Origin: Semisulcospira habei
Taxonomy: Eukaryota; Mollusca; Gastropoda; Semisulcospiridae
NCBI GenBank assembly: GCA_036245525.1
Contig: BTPG01000002.1
Location: 123,922,951-123,986,950, forward strand
Length of the DNA stretch: 64,000 nucleotides
Reading direction: 5' to 3'
Under the pieces are notes generated by a model. It had not been told where the DNA came from. It worked only from the letters and a program-made list of their open reading frames with translations, and did no database searches. How positions within the stretch are numbered: the first letter of the stretch is position 1; every line of letters starts with the position of its first letter. Positions 1 to 11,835 of this stretch are shown piece after piece. The translations under genes were made by a program, and so were the position numbers.

Positions 1-1021
1 CTTTGTTCCTCTTTCTAGCAAAGCCCAAGACTTCCACAGAGGATTTTACAATAGCAGTTTTCAGTTGTTCCCAGAGTGTTTCAGGGGAGGAATCTGCTGG
101 ATCAACTGTGTCTTTGAGCATGCGCTGTAAATCGGCCTGAAGGGCAGCTTTCTTGTCACGCTGAAGGCTGGCAACATCAAGCTTTTTCTTGGGGGGACCC
201 CCTTTCTTGGGTTTCAGCTTGAGGCGGAGCCTGAGTTTGCAGCGAACAAGGCGGTGGTCAGTGTGGCACTCTGCGCTGGGCATCACACTGGTGAGGAGGA
301 CGTCACTGCGGTCCTTCTGATGCACTAGGACATAGTCGATAAGGTGCCAGTGCTTGGAGCGAGGATGCATCCAGGTGGTCTTTCGACTGTCCTTTTGCTG
401 GAAAGTAGTGTTGGTGATGACAAGTTGCTGCTCTGCACAGAGCTCCAACAGTAGGCGACCATTGTCATTGCAGTTCCCAACGCCATGCTTGCCGAGGACT
501 CCTTTCCAGGCTTCAGAGTCTTGGCCCACTCTGGCGTTGAAGACGCCAAGGATGATGACTTTGTCGTCTGCAGGGGTGCTCTGCAGGAGGCTGCTCAGGT
601 CAGAGTAGAACTTGTCTTTTTCTGCAGGCTCTGCCAGGAGGGTTGGGGAGTACACACTGAGAAGGGTGACGTATTGCTGGTGTCTCAGTGGGAGGCGCAT
701 GGACATGATGTGGTCGGAGTGACCCGTTGGTAGGTTTTCCAACTTAGTCGCAATGGGGGTCTTCACCATGAAGCCCACGCCTGAGAGCCGTCTTTCTGAT
801 GCAGGCCTGCCTGACCAGTAGAGGGTGTAGCCAGCGCCAAGTTCTTGGAGGCTGCCTTCCTCCGGAAGGCGTACTTCGCTGAGCGCGGCGATGTCGATGT
901 TTAACCTCCGCAATTCATGGGCAATGAGGGCGGAGCGACGTTCAGGGCGTCCGCTGTCTGCTGTGTCGAGCATGATTCGGATGTTCCAGCATGCTACGTT
1001 GAGTCCGGTCGTGGTCGTCAT
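1..1021 (-). CDS. RTE-like non-LTR retrotransposon, endonuclease N-terminus (runs off the window)
   Basis: Read on the minus strand, an ATG at 1021 opens a frame with no stop to the window edge (about 340 codons). It encodes an apurinic/apyrimidinic-type endonuclease (EEP fold), which nicks target DNA for target-primed reverse transcription. Visible family motifs in order: N in ACWNIR near residue 12, E in SEVR near 49, Y in VYSPT near 122, then GVFNARVG near 160, and TDHRLV near 260. The family norm at the fourth motif is GDFNA; here GAC has become GTC, so a catalytic aspartate is valine (bases about 543-548). The following basic linker (KKGGPPKKK) leads toward the reverse transcriptase, which would lie left of base 1. 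This subfamily differs from the other RTE copies in the window. It sits antisense in an intron of, or upstream of, the PHKB exons. Such proteins are often annotated 'craniofacial development protein 2-like'. Confidence 0.85.
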   Translation of the reverse strand, partial: MTTTTGLNVACWNIRIMLDTADSGRPERRSALIAHELRRLNIDIAALSEVRLPEEGSLQELGAGYTLYWSGRPASERRLSGVGFMVKTPIATKLENLPTGHSDHIMSMRLPLRHQQYVTLLSVYSPTLLAEPAEKDKFYSDLSSLLQSTPADDKVIILGVFNARVGQDSEAWKGVLGKHGVGNCNDNGRLLLELCAEQQLVITNTTFQQKDSRKTTWMHPRSKHWHLIDYVLVHQKDRSDVLLTSVMPSAECHTDHRLVRCKLRLRLKLKPKKGGPPKKKLDVASLQRDKKAALQADLQRMLKDTVDPADSSPETLWEQLKTAIVKSSVEVLGFARKRNK

Positions 1022-1600
1022 GAGAGTGGATCCATTGTTTTTTCTTGTTTTCTGACCGCAAGAGAAGATGCCCGTTGACCGCGGCTAGCCAACTGGGGTT
1101 ACGAGGGGATGAGCTTTGGTTAGGCCACCTTTTCTAGGCCCCTCTCCGTGTGGAGCAAGCAGTGCTGTCCCTAGAGAAGGCTGCTTGGTCGTTCAGGGTG
1201 TGCCGAGTGACGTCATCCCCAGGTCAACATCAGGCGACCAATATCCTGAACCGCCTGCATGCAGGTTTGAGACTGCGGCTTCCAGTGACATCTTTCACCT
1301 GCCATTTTGCCCCTTGCCCATCGCTACAGGACTTGGAAAGTTCAGTGTCATAGTCCGTGGGCGTTTCCTAAAGCCTGCGCGGTGGAGCTTTTTGGTGGAG
1401 TGCAGTGTGCGCAGTACTGGCCCCACCCTTTAAACCCTTGGTTCGTTTGCCATGGCCTAGCAAGCTGGGACGGTGGCATCAAGGTCCTTGGGTCGTATGT
1501 TTTATATCAGACTGTCCTTGTCTTAGTCTCTGGCTCAAAAGCCTTCCCCGGAGACACGGGGGCTTTGATGTCAGGGGTTTCCTCCCTTAGCCTTTCCGCA
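1022..1600. other. Gap: probable 5' leader of the left-edge retrotransposon, otherwise unassigned
   Basis: This GC-richer stretch lies directly upstream (minus sense) of the endonuclease start. The short open frames found here have no family signature. It could be the 5' untranslated region of the RTE-like element, whose outer end I cannot place. Confidence 0.3.
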
Positions 1601-1674
1601 GCCAAGCGGCCAGGCCTGCAAGGCAGCAGGGGACTCGTGGGGGCCGGGGTCGTCTATGTCCCGTGCAGATGTGA

Positions 1675-1800
1675 ACATCTGCCCACTGCCCAGACGGTGA
1701 CACCAGAGGAGAAAAATCGAACGCCGGAACCCGGTATCGAACCTCGCTCCTTTGGCATTGGAGGCAGACGCCTTAACCACTGCGCCACTTCCCCGCCTGC
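1675..1800 (-). repeat. tRNA-derived SINE (head), minus orientation
   Basis: On the minus strand the sequence carries an RNA polymerase III type 2 promoter: box A (GTGGCGCAGTGGTTAAGGCG, about 1769-1788) and box B (GAGGTTCGATACCGGGTTCC, about 1728-1747), followed by a GGCGTTCGATTTTTCTCCTC segment. The same order and near-identical words occur on the plus strand at 52746-52850, so this is a repeat family and not a lone tRNA gene. The 3' body toward lower coordinates is not clearly shared and its end is uncertain. Confidence 0.8.
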
Positions 1801-2039
1801 ATGTCTACATGTTGCTTATCTACAGAACAAGCAGTGAGACATTGTTATGTGTATGAGTTACACGAGTGGTGATTAAAAAAAGAAGCTTAATAACACCATT
1901 TCAGTTTGAAGATTCATCTTCTGGTGAATTGAAGTGAAATGAAACAACACAGAACAGAATAGAATGTAAGAGAGAAAGAAAAGATTTCATCCTGACAGAA
2001 TGAGGAAACGAGAAAGGCAAAGCCTTTATGCTCACGTGT

Positions 2040-2990
2040 ATGACCAGTCGAAATAATAAGTGTGACCTTTGTAACCTCGACCTTTCCAAAAGGTCACTGA
2101 AATGAGCAAGTGTTCAAGTTTCTAAGCATAGGTAAAGCTTTGGCTTTTGTACCAGCGAAATCAGAGTTTTTTCAAAATGTAAGCATTTTTTACAAATTTA
2201 TCCACCCTTTGGACCCTTGACCTTTGTGAGGGGGCGACTAAATTAGCATGTGTAGAAGGGTGTTTATGCCAAGTTTGATTGAAAAGTTTGCAAAAACTAC
2301 AATTCTATCAAAAACTGGCATTTTTCACACACTTGCTGACCTCCTGTGACCCTTGACCTTTCCGAGGGGTCACCCAAATTAGTATGCATAGAAAGGCCTT
2401 ATCATCGGGTATCTCTGTACCAAGTTTGGGCTTGAAGCTGAACATAGTATTTTTGAGGGGGGGAAAAACAGTTTTTGTCAAAATATGGCTATCCCCTCCA
2501 GGTCTTCACCTTTGTGAGGGGACCAGTAAATTAGTATGCATAAAGAGATCTTATGATCAGTTACCTTTGTGCAAAATCTGACTGAAAAGTTGGTCAAAAC
2601 GTTCATTAAAAAAAAACTGCAATTCTATCAAAAACTGGCATTTTTCACACATTTGTCGTCCTCCTTTGACCTTTGAACGTTCCAAGGGGTCGTCCAAATT
2701 AGTATGCATAGAAATGTCTTACCATCACGTATCTCTGTACCAAGTTTGGGCTTGAAGTCGAAAATAGTATTTGAGGTGAAACAATTTGTGTCAAAATATG
2801 GCTATTTTTTACCCTTTTCTGGACCACCTGTGCCCTTGACCTTTCAGAGAGGTCAATGAAATTGTTATGTTTAGAAAGGTTTTACCACAAAGTACCCTTG
2901 GACAAAGTTTGAATCCTGAGGCTTGAGTAGTCTCCGAGAAAATGTTGATGTTAAAGTTTACCACGGACGACAGACGCCATACAGACAACG
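2040..2990 (-). repeat. Dispersed 'GGTCAAGGGTCAC' repeat family, copy 1
   Basis: Several diverged direct units of about 150 bp carry the words TATGCATACTAATTTGG, AAGGTCAAGGGTCAC and TTGGTACAGAGATA (here on the minus strand). The same words recur at 12290-12870, 14375-15320 and 19715-19960. The apparent small proteins (a 'VVNFNI..FSET..FKL.PR' theme) are shared between copies because the DNA is repeated. I take them as non-coding repeat. Confidence 0.75.
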
Positions 2991-3112
2991 GATAGCCCAT
3001 TTCCTCAGACTCACTTTTGCTATCGCAGTGAGAATTTTGAATGACACAAAACACAAAATAGTTGTGATCAGGAGAAAGAGAGAGCAGCTAAAACATAAAT
3101 GTATGTAAACAC

Positions 3113-3113
3113 G

Positions 3114-3191
<78 letters not shown>
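3113..3191. repeat. (CA)n microsatellite
   Basis: About 79 bp, a short CG/GC run followed by uninterrupted CA dinucleotides. Confidence 0.97.
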
Positions 3192-3192
<1 letters not shown>

Positions 3193-4180
3193 CTTAGTAC
3201 ATACTTATACATTCACATGTAGATATACAAGCCAGGACTTGCTTTTGATACAAGTTCTGGCTCCGAGGTTCAGTGTGTCAAAGCAAGTCGAAAGTCATAA
3301 ATCATCACCACCTATGGTTTAACATGTCACATGATCTCATTTGGTTGTGTTAACTCAAAAGAGCCTTGTTACGTGGTAGTCATTGTCATAGTATGATGCA
3401 ATCACACAGACGCACCTATGGTTCTTGTAAAGAAACTTCACTCAGCTGCAACTCGTCACATGTGGCACAAGGTTGTAGACCACACTGAAGTAACAGTTTC
3501 AACAGTATTTATTCTCACGATGCAATCTCAGCACAATACATCCACGCTTTGGTACACTGTCTCATACAATGCATCCGCAATTCTGATGCACTGTGCATAT
3601 CCCATACAATGCACACACTCATTTCCTAACATGTCTTTTATGCTATTACAGATTTCCAAAACAATCCAGCAAATTCTAGATCTGTCTACAGATCTGTTAC
3701 AAAATGTTACCAACGTGTACTTTGACTCATATCTGTGGTCACTAGAATAATTTCAGTCTAATGTAGGTCAGACTTTGTGACAGTGTACCGAAAATATGCA
3801 ACGTCCAGCTACACAACAAAAATCCATCCGAATTCTCCATGCAAAAGAAAACGAATCATACGAAAAAGGTACATGATTCTCATCCACAATAACTTAAGTG
3901 AATCTTTTCCTATGATTAACACACACATGCCCTAATTAGAATAATACAACCACAAACGTAACAAGCCTTTTGCTTGCTTTAGTTTTCCTTATGTTCACCC
4001 TGGGAGGGCCTCCCTAAAAGGCAGTTCCACAGCAGTGATGGCAACAGTTCTTTATCATGTTCCATGTCTGTATGGTATGTCCAGGAATTTGGCGTCCATG
4101 CCGCAGGACTCCACAGAGTATGTTGGTTAAACTCTGTGCATTTTTGTCATTATGATTCATCCCAGAGATCTTAAGCTGTT
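3192..4180. other. Gap: intronic or intergenic sequence
   Basis: AT-rich single-copy-looking sequence. I see no coding signature, RNA gene or clear repeat. The 110-codon open frame at 3418-3750 has no recognisable domain. Confidence 0.5.
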
Positions 4181-4480
4181 CAATTCAATTCAAAAACTTT
4201 ATTGTGTCAGTCTAGCCAACAAATTTTCTTTCGTTGGGATCACATACGCGCATACGTTTTAGCCACATTATGACAATTGTGACAATGGTGGAGAAAAAAA
4301 ACAAAAAACAAAACACACTACATGACCACAGTGTTAGGAGTGAGTCTGCCACTTGCAAGATGCCACTGCGACATCTGAGGTGCAAGTTCCACGACGGCAT
4401 CAACAGGGAGAGAGAGATACGCTAGTTAACGCACTCTTCATTTAGGAGACGGATGGCTGAGGGTACAAAGCTCTCCTTGT
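4181..4480 (-). repeat. 3' end fragment of a non-LTR retrotransposon
   Basis: In minus sense this reads as a 3' untranslated tail ending in AATAAAGTTTTTGAATTGAATTGAA. The short tandem GAATT tail after a polyadenylation-like AATAAA is typical of CR1/L2/jockey-type element ends. No reverse transcriptase remains. Confidence 0.5.
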
Positions 4481-4742
4481 AGCGTTTGGTTCAGTGATAG
4501 CATCCATTTTGATAATGTGTATCAAGTTTATGTAGTGAATGAAAAGAGTGAAATACAGCACTGTGCATGCATGCAGTTGCAAATGCAATCATGGTTGTGT
4601 CTCAGCGAACATGATTGATGTGTACTATTTTGAATGCACATGCGCAGAGAGTCAATTGGCAATGCAAATCTTACTTGTTTGTTACCAGCAGGAAAAATAT
4701 GAGTAATACATGCTGACTATAGGAGAATCAACCATTTCAACT

Positions 4743-6424
4743 CAGGGGCCGATCCAGGGGTGTCTCGACGGGGAGGGCCCGACAGCCCTCCCCCCCCCCC
4801 CCTACCGTTTTCCAAACTGTCATACAAAATTCACCAACCAGATAGGTGAGGCTAGTGCTGGCAGAATTGTACACAAACCAAGGGGAATCACTCAGCGCTG
4901 GACAGACAAACAGATCCCCTGCCCCCACCTATCAGGCACCCGTTTGCCAGCCCAAAAGAAATCCAGACCAAAACAGTGACTGTCAGGCGAGCATAAATTC
5001 ATAACAACGAAAGAAACGCGTTTAAAAAAAACAATTACAAATAAGTTGTGTTAAAATTATTCATTCTTTCTGGGTGTTTTCTTTTGGGGATTTTCTTTAA
5101 AATTGTACTATAGTGTTGTAACCGTTCTCTCTACGCGTGTTTCTTTCTTTCTTTTTTTTTTTTTGTTTGTTTGTTTGTTGGGGTTTTCTTAGACATAATA
5201 TTTAGAGTTTGCAGAGGTTACGATTTTTATTTGTTAAAACATTTCTTCTTTCATCTCGGGACACAGCACCTCTTTTGGCACTTTTTAAAAAGTTTAAAAG
5301 AAAGGGCTGATCATATCTACATTCTTATATGGTGTTAATTTTCTTACTGAAAAGAATGTTCTACCTGGAGTTTCTGCAGGAGCAATCACCTTGTGTTTGA
5401 CAACAACACTGCACTACCAAGTACTCCTCCGTTTGAGGAACAACACAGCCATTTGTGAAAATTGTCATACTGCTCTATACACCCACAAACCTCCTCCATA
5501 TGAGGAACACAGGGTCAGATCACAGAAATAGTCATTATCACTCATGATGTATACCTCTTACACTGACTGACGATTACTTAAGGGTTGGTTGATCAAAATC
5601 AAGACATTTCACACCTCCCCTCTGGTGACACGCATCAGTGACCACATTGCTACTCTGATGGGCACTTGTGCATGTCCACGGAAGACAAAGCTATGCAAGC
5701 TGTGTGAGGCTGGAGACCCACTGTGCTCAGAGAGTGTTGTGTGACAGGATTAGGGGATTAGCAATTACCTGTGACACCCGGGGCAGTCGGCTGCTCACCC
5801 CGGGGGAGACACTCACAGCACAGTTGATTTCTCGCTTTCTGATCACAGTTGGCGTGTACACAGGCATAGACTTAAACCTAGATGACTGCAACGTATGAGG
5901 ATGCAATACCATTCGTATGGCACAGAAACTGAGAAAGAGGTAATGCTTTTCATGAGCCCCTGTGTCTGAAGGGGCACATGAAACTCTATGCCTGGCTGAG
6001 GGACTGAGTTGGGCCCCAGTTCATCAATGATCGGACACTTTTCCACAGCTGGGGCTGACCAGCAGTCAGCGGCTTATTGCCAGATGGCTGCCTCAGTTTG
6101 AGGATGCAATGAGGATTGTATCGCACAGGAAGAGGCACTGATTTACATGAGCCCCTTGAGTTGCGGGGCATATAGCACTCTATGTCTGCATGAAGTACTG
6201 TGACAGGTGCAGGTAAGGAGTGCGAAGTGAGGATATTTGACTATAGGTCCATGAACACACTATGCTCACCCACCAATCCCGTGAGATAATTGTAAAATAC
6301 ACTGTACAAGAAAAGAAGAACCATCGAATAGTAAAACACAACTTCCAATAATAACCATAAAAAAACGACATTTTGTCAGGGCCCCCTGGCCCCCCCCCCC
6401 CCCCCTCCCTTGGATCCACCACTG
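4743..6424 (+). mobile_element. Non-autonomous DNA element with GATCCA-type ends, copy 1
   Basis: The element begins CAGGGGCCGATCCAGGGG and ends TTGGATCCACCACTG, so its ends are imperfect inverted repeats (CAGnGGnnGATCCA). It is flanked by the direct repeat CAACT at 4738-4742 and 6425-6429, a candidate 5 bp target duplication. Long C runs lie just inside both ends. An inverted, heavily interrupted copy lies at 50216-53616; blocks 5350-5590 and 5680-6160 match it closely. No transposase is visible. The open frames inside (for example 5668-5898) recur only because the DNA is repeated. The ends resemble hAT-type MITEs, but 5 bp is short for hAT, so the superfamily is open. Confidence 0.75.
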
Positions 6425-6666
6425 CAACTGTCAATACAACTGTCGTTTTTTAGGGCTTACTGTTGTTTTGTTCTTTTGTTGTTACAGTAATAAAATCCTC
6501 CCTTGAGTTAGTTATTAGGGTTTAACATAGATCATGTGACTAAGACCACCTTACAGCATTTTCCTTGAGGCCTAGAAATGCCTAGTTATTCTAGCACTCC
6601 CCTTGAACTTTCATTGTAGATCCATGTCTAATTAAGTGTGTGAGGACCGTATGAGTTAGACATCAG

Positions 6667-6961
6667 TGTGTTATTGTACCAAAAGGAGCTGCAGTACAAG
6701 TCAACGCCGGACCTGCTGCACTACTACAAGTCAGTCACTGGCCTTGTCAACCAAGCCAACATCATCAAGATTCTGTACCAGCGAGAAGGGCCCTTCTTCC
6801 GCGTCGACGGCATCTCCGTCAGTGAGCGCATGGAGACTCTAATCACTCAGGCCGGCATGCAGAAAAAGTGGTCTGTGGTGCGTCTCTGTTCAGGCCTGCT
6901 AGGGAAGCTTGTCGACAGCTTGGCCCCTTCCATCACCACGGTTCTTGTCCGTGGCAAACAG
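6667..6961 (+). CDS. PHKB: Phosphorylase b kinase regulatory subunit beta, internal exon A
   Basis: PHKB is a large regulatory subunit of phosphorylase kinase, the (alpha-beta-gamma-delta)4 cytosolic enzyme that phosphorylates glycogen phosphorylase in response to Ca2+ and hormones. The exon encodes about 98 residues, including WSVVRLCSGLLGK and VDSLAPSITTVLVRGKQ. These match the beta subunit (family motif DSLAPSIT.ILVKGKQ) better than alpha. The donor is clear: CAG|GTGAGA at 6961/6962, phase 0. The 5' edge is less certain: AG at 6665-6666 is the best acceptor keeping the frame open, but AG at about 6685-6686 is possible. The next residues (ITVGVFGHEEEV) are in the exon at 15953. Upstream exons coding the glucoamylase-like N-terminal domain are not in the window, so the gene starts to the left. 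Confidence 0.93.
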
Positions 6962-7079
6962 GTGAGATACAACAGTGTACTTTTAGTGAAGTAGGCTGGG
7001 TGTACAGTTGTACAGTTGCTACTTTCACAATACTATCTGGCAAGTTCACTCTTACTATAACCAATTTAACCCCAGGGCC

Positions 7080-7205
7080 ACATTTAGAAAGTATCACCTA
7101 TGACTGTACTAGTTGCAGGAGACGGATCGACCATGATAATTCCACGGTAGTGCCAGATTAGAGCCTGATGATGCCAAGCTAATCTGTCACCACCCTAGGA
7201 TCTAT
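7080..7205. repeat. Diverged relative of the hairpin MITEs
   Basis: Words such as GGATCGACCATGATAATTCCA and GTGCCAGAT...AGCTAATCTG resemble, with many mismatches, the GATCGACCATGATAGTTCAAG and TGCCAGAATAGCTTGG arms of the MITEs at 30785 and 52202. No clean termini are left. Confidence 0.35.
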
Positions 7206-7799
7206 GCCTCTTGGAATGGAGATGTTTGGAATGTTGTCTGTGCTTCTGGTACACACTAGTTATCCGGTGCAACTTCACTCTTGTTCATTTTTGGGAGTCG
7301 TTTGGCATAAACGTAATGTCTCTATGGTGGCAGTCATCTCAACAGTTACAGCCGTCAACACTGCCGCCACCTGCATCACCATCACCTCTGCAGTCCTTGC
7401 CACCGCCATCACTGAAAAGCAATGTCTGTCACCACCATCCTAGTGGTCAGGTCTGAGGTCCAGTGCTAATTATCCCTAGTAGCATGAAGCGGAACTGTTA
7501 TGTTGCATTTCAGACTCACTTTTTGATCGCACATTTGCTTCTTTGCACCAGCACAGGATTTTCCGGCGACTATGATTTTTTGGTCACAGGAGCCCTTCCG
7601 GCGACCAAAATGAATGTGGAGATGTCACGGTCGCATCATGGTCACATTTAAGTTTCATTTGTGACGGTAGCAGTATGGTAGCAGTTTAGGGCTTATTTGT
7701 GACGGTCACTGGAGAATCGCAGTAAGGGCTCACATGGACCGTCACAGGATGGTCGCATTTGGGTTTCATTGTGACCCCACCCTTTTCCCACCCTTCTTT

Positions 7800-10270
7800 G
7801 TTCTTCAAATAATATTTGCATGCATACAATTATTACAAGAGTCAAGCCAAGTCAAACATTAGGCATTCTGCTACAAAGAGGCCCACTGTAAAATGTATTA
7901 CAAATGACTCCTTGGGCAAAATGTCTACTTTGTCTACCTTGACAGATACTGTCATGAAAATAATAATCTGAAGAAAAATGTAACAATTGCAAACAAACTG
8001 TAAATATGACAATTTGTTTTTAATTATTCTTGATCATTTGTAACAGTAAATATACACTTTCTTTTATCTTCATGTCTTTTACACTCACTGAGATTCAAGC
8101 CTTGTATCACACTGCTATATCATGGCTTTCATAAAATTTTTAAAAAAAGCTTAGACCCACAGAGCCAACTCTGACCCTCTCCATTTTTAGTCAGTAGTTC
8201 AGTAAATATACTGCTGTGAATTGTTTAGAAGGTGCTGCTGTAATGTTCCTGCACCACACAATCCAATAGATTAACTTTTGAAAAGTGCAAGAATGCAACA
8301 AGACAGCTACAGTTCACAGTTTCAAACATTATGGTGAAGAAATTAAAGTTCTGTAAGGTATTTTATCTAACTTATTAAAGCTGATCCATTTTGGGATATG
8401 GTGGTGTAGGAACAGTAACGCAGCACAGCTAAATGAGGAGGGACCAAGCCAGATACAGGTGGATCTGAGCATATTTTTTTTAAATTTTTTTGTTTATGTG
8501 TGTGTGTGTGTGTTTTGTTTGTTTTGAGCCATTTTATAAGATTTGTCTTCATAAAATGATATATTTGAATAGAAGAAGAGCCGTTCAGATGTCCTTGGTG
8601 TGGCACAGTTTCATTTCCCCTCTTGATGGATTCACCAAATAAAAAAACAGCAACCATCAGGAATGGATCAGTTAGTACAAACATAAATGTTGAAAGTGAA
8701 TGAAGCACATGGTAAAGTAGCCATAGACGTCCTGTTGTTGGCAGAACTGATGTCTCTATCCTGGTGCAGTTACATGTTACGAACTGCAGTGTCTTGTATT
8801 CACTTGCCATCAGTAGTGAAAACAGTAGCTCCTGAAAAAGTACAAAACCATGTGTACAGCAACTTTGCATTATATAACATGGTCAGGCTGAACACAAGTC
8901 AGATGTAATGACACTTTTTGGAGGTCCCGACTACACTTTTTCTATATATGTTATTTCCCTGACAAAAGCGTTAGACATAACAATAAGAAAATGTTTGCTC
9001 TTTGTATTTGTTACAACCGAAGTTACCTTTGACAAACTATTTATATTTCAAAATTTGCTTTCCTCTATCAACAACATTGGTGGAAACATAATCGTGCTCT
9101 GAGATCAAAAGGAAGTTAAATTTCACACATATGAACCTGAATAAAACAAGGTATGAACTTCTGTACAAAAGATCATTTTGCAATAAGTCTGTTTCTCAAT
9201 ATGACAGAGGGATTTGGGGAGGGGGGGGGGGGGGAGAGTTTCACACGTTTTTGTTGTAATGCTTGAGCTTCTTCCCTTTCAGAGTGTGAACATTATAAAC
9301 GTTTCAAGACACAACTATGCCAGTCTTTACAGAAACAAGCCTAGCCCCCACTCATCTGTGTATTCTTGGACTGTATGAAATGTAGCCATCATAGACTGCA
9401 CTTTCCCACCAGTGACGCCTGTCACAAACAACAGAAAAGACTTTAAAGACGCATATGTATTAGACAATGGGTTTAATGTGAAAACGTAATTTCATTTCTT
9501 AGCTTTTTGATCCCATTCATGCTTACTTTTATGTTTTGTCAAATAGTCTGCCTGTCTGTCTGTCAGTTGTCTGTCTCTGTCTCTCCCACTTTCCCTTTTC
9601 TGGCCATTTTCCTCCTCCGCCATGTTTAACTGTGTGGCAAAAATCGAGTAGAACTATCCTCTATGACAAATCACACTGCAAATAAATCATAGAATCACTG
9701 AAGCGTTGCCACAAACGACAACTCATACATGAGACCACTGATGTGTAAGACTACCAGTATCTACACACAAATATTTCACCACTGTTCTTTGCACTGCGCT
9801 GCTTTGTTGCCTTGAAACAACCTTACTGCCATTTGGCAGTTGTTTGTTTTTTTAGTTTGATGCTTCGACCCTGCGTTTACCATTACTACGCCAACAGTAT
9901 AGGCACACTATACACAACGGAAAACAACAGTAAAAGGAAGTGTCCACATTCACCTTCAGACAGAGTCAACTAGAATGAAAAAAAGAAGAATTTACAAAGT
10001 TCATCACACCCAGCTATCAAATAAAAGTAAAAAATCATAAATCATGCCAACTTAGCCACCCTTGACATTCTGCTTGAAACTTGGGGCTTTGCGTGAAAAC
10101 AAATTTTCCAACGAAAATAGACATAATATGGAAGCCATAACATTACTATAATGGGTACTAGTTAAGGTAGTGGTGACTGTTTATGCCGGAGCGACTGTCT
10201 AGTAAAGTAGTAGCCAGCGCTGTTCTTATAGCGACGGGCCCCCAGGTAGCCGCAACTGTGGAAGTATAAT
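7800..10270. other. Gap: intron sequence
   Basis: Part of the 9.0 kb PHKB intron. AT-rich, with a short (GT)n at about 8498-8512 and a G tract at about 9222-9234. The 167-codon minus frame at 8367-8870 has no recognisable domain and contains microsatellite-encoded runs, so I do not call it a gene. Confidence 0.5.
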
Positions 10271-10554
10271 TCATCTATTTGTTTTGTTTATGCGTATTAA
10301 GTGTAACTAGTCTCAGCCAAGCAGGAAGTTTAAAAACATATTACGTGTTTAAGAGATACTATGATAGGGCTGTCCTTAGTTTGCTTTGTGTTAGGGAGGT
10401 TCAGGTCGTTTTGGGGCCGTTGGTGCCGGCCATGAGACGCCTTGGCGACGGGCTTCACCCATCCCGAGCCATTGTCCATTTGTTGTTTGTACTGTTGTGT
10501 GAGTTTGGGTGATTGCGAGTTGCACCTGAGGTGGCGAAACAAATTTTCCTGTAC

Positions 10555-10600
10555 GTGGCAACATGTATTCAGAAGAATAAAGTTGATTGATTGATTAGCA
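10555..10600 (+). repeat. Non-LTR retrotransposon 3' tail with (TTGA)n
   Basis: AGAATAAAGTTGATTGATTGATT: an AATAAA followed by a short tandem TTGA tail, as in CR1/L2-type elements. The upstream body is short and not diagnostic. Confidence 0.45.
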
Positions 10601-10879
10601 GAGTTCTGAACTTGATGGTTACATAGTAAACTTTACTTTGTAACCTTCCTAAAATATTAGCACTGGCAGTCTCCCCTTTTCTTTTCTGAAGTTGATGTTG
10701 CATTATTTATGTCATCTGGCAAATGACGTAAGAAATAGGTCTATGACGGGGTTATGTGTACATGTGTGCGTGCATGCATGCGTTAGTGAAGTTCAGAAAC
10801 AAAGACAAAATAGGGCGGGTCTTCTGGGTAGATTGACGGAGAGACAACAATGGATGGACGGTCAGGAGAGTTAAGGTGA

Positions 10880-10950
10880 GTGAGGAAAAGAGAGAGAGAA
10901 ATGAAATGAAATGAAACTTTATTTTTCAAGGATAAATGATTAGGTACCTT
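10880..10950 (-). repeat. 3' fragment of the CR1/jockey-like family also at 56787-62226
   Basis: On the minus strand, TTATCCTTGAAAAATAAAG is followed by TTTCATTTCATTTCATTTCTCTCTCT. This is almost the same as the 3' end of the large element at 62187-62240, and it too runs straight into a CT tract. It is a severely 5'-truncated copy. Confidence 0.7.
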
Positions 10951-11080
10951 CAATGACCTTTTTGCAATCATGTTCTTAAACGTAAACACACACATACATA
11001 ATTTTATATATAAAAGTATACATAATAGTGAAAAGTACAGGCAACAATAATTCCATTTCAAATAATCAATGCTCACATTA

Positions 11081-11081
<1 letters not shown>

Positions 11082-11160
<79 letters not shown>

Positions 11161-11222
11161 ATATATACCAGTCCGCACACACAGACACACACGCACACAC
11201 ACATATACTGATTTCTACCAAT

Positions 11223-11271
<49 letters not shown>
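11082..11271. repeat. (AC)n compound microsatellite
   Basis: Two long AC arrays (about 11082-11155 and 11224-11270) separated by a diverged AC-rich linker (11156-11223) in which ATATA.TGAT.T.TACCA-type words occur twice. Confidence 0.95.
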
Positions 11272-11272
<1 letters not shown>

Positions 11273-11429
11273 ACACCAAGCAAAACATTAAACATTAAAA
11301 AAAATATGTTATGCTGCAAAAGAAATGACAAAGAACACCTCAGCAAGTCTAAAGTATTATGATATATGAATAAGGAAGTGTTTCTGCAGTCAATGACGGT
11401 ATGTGAAAGAAAAATATGAACAATATGTT

Positions 11430-11835
11430 TTCACATGAGAGAGAGAGAGAGACAATGCATGTAAATGGATGGATGGATGAATGGATGACGGGCTGGAGAG
11501 AAAGAGAGAGAGAGTGCATGTAAATGGATGGATGGATGGATGACAGTCTAACTGGCTGGCTACGTGAGTGCATGTAAATGGATGGACGGACGGATGGATG
11601 GATGGACTGATGACGGTCTAATTGGCTGGCTGTCTACAGAGTGTGTGAGAGAGAGAGAGAGAGGGAGGGAAAGATGCATGTAATTGGATGGATGGGGGGA
11701 CGGAATGGTTAAAGGATGGGCGAATGGATGGCTAGGTGAATGGATGGATGGGTGGGTGGGTGGATGATAGTCTAGCCTACTGGCTGGCTGGAGAGAGAGA
11801 GAGAGAATTAGGATGGATGGATGGATGGATGACAG
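11430..11835. repeat. (GGAT)n / (GA)n tetranucleotide repeat field
   Basis: Degenerate GGAT arrays alternate with GAGAGA tracts and a recurring GACAGTCTAnnnGGCTGGCT phrase, forming a loose higher-order repeat of about 100 bp (about 11455, 11518, 11575, 11680, 11810). Confidence 0.85.

Noticed and set aside
2809..3054. Similar small proteins at 2809-3054, 12290-12517 and 14101-14610
   Set aside because: Shared because they lie in the same dispersed repeat; no start, length or splice conservation.
6668..6994. PHKB exon A as an independent 108-codon gene
   Set aside because: The true coding end is the splice donor at 6961/6962; the remaining codons are intron.
8367..8870. 167-codon minus-strand frame as a gene
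   Set aside because: No domain, contains microsatellite-derived His-Thr runs, and lies in an intron.
11028..11288. Open frames of alternating Thr-His or Val-Cys on both strands
   Set aside because: They are translations of the (AC)n microsatellite.
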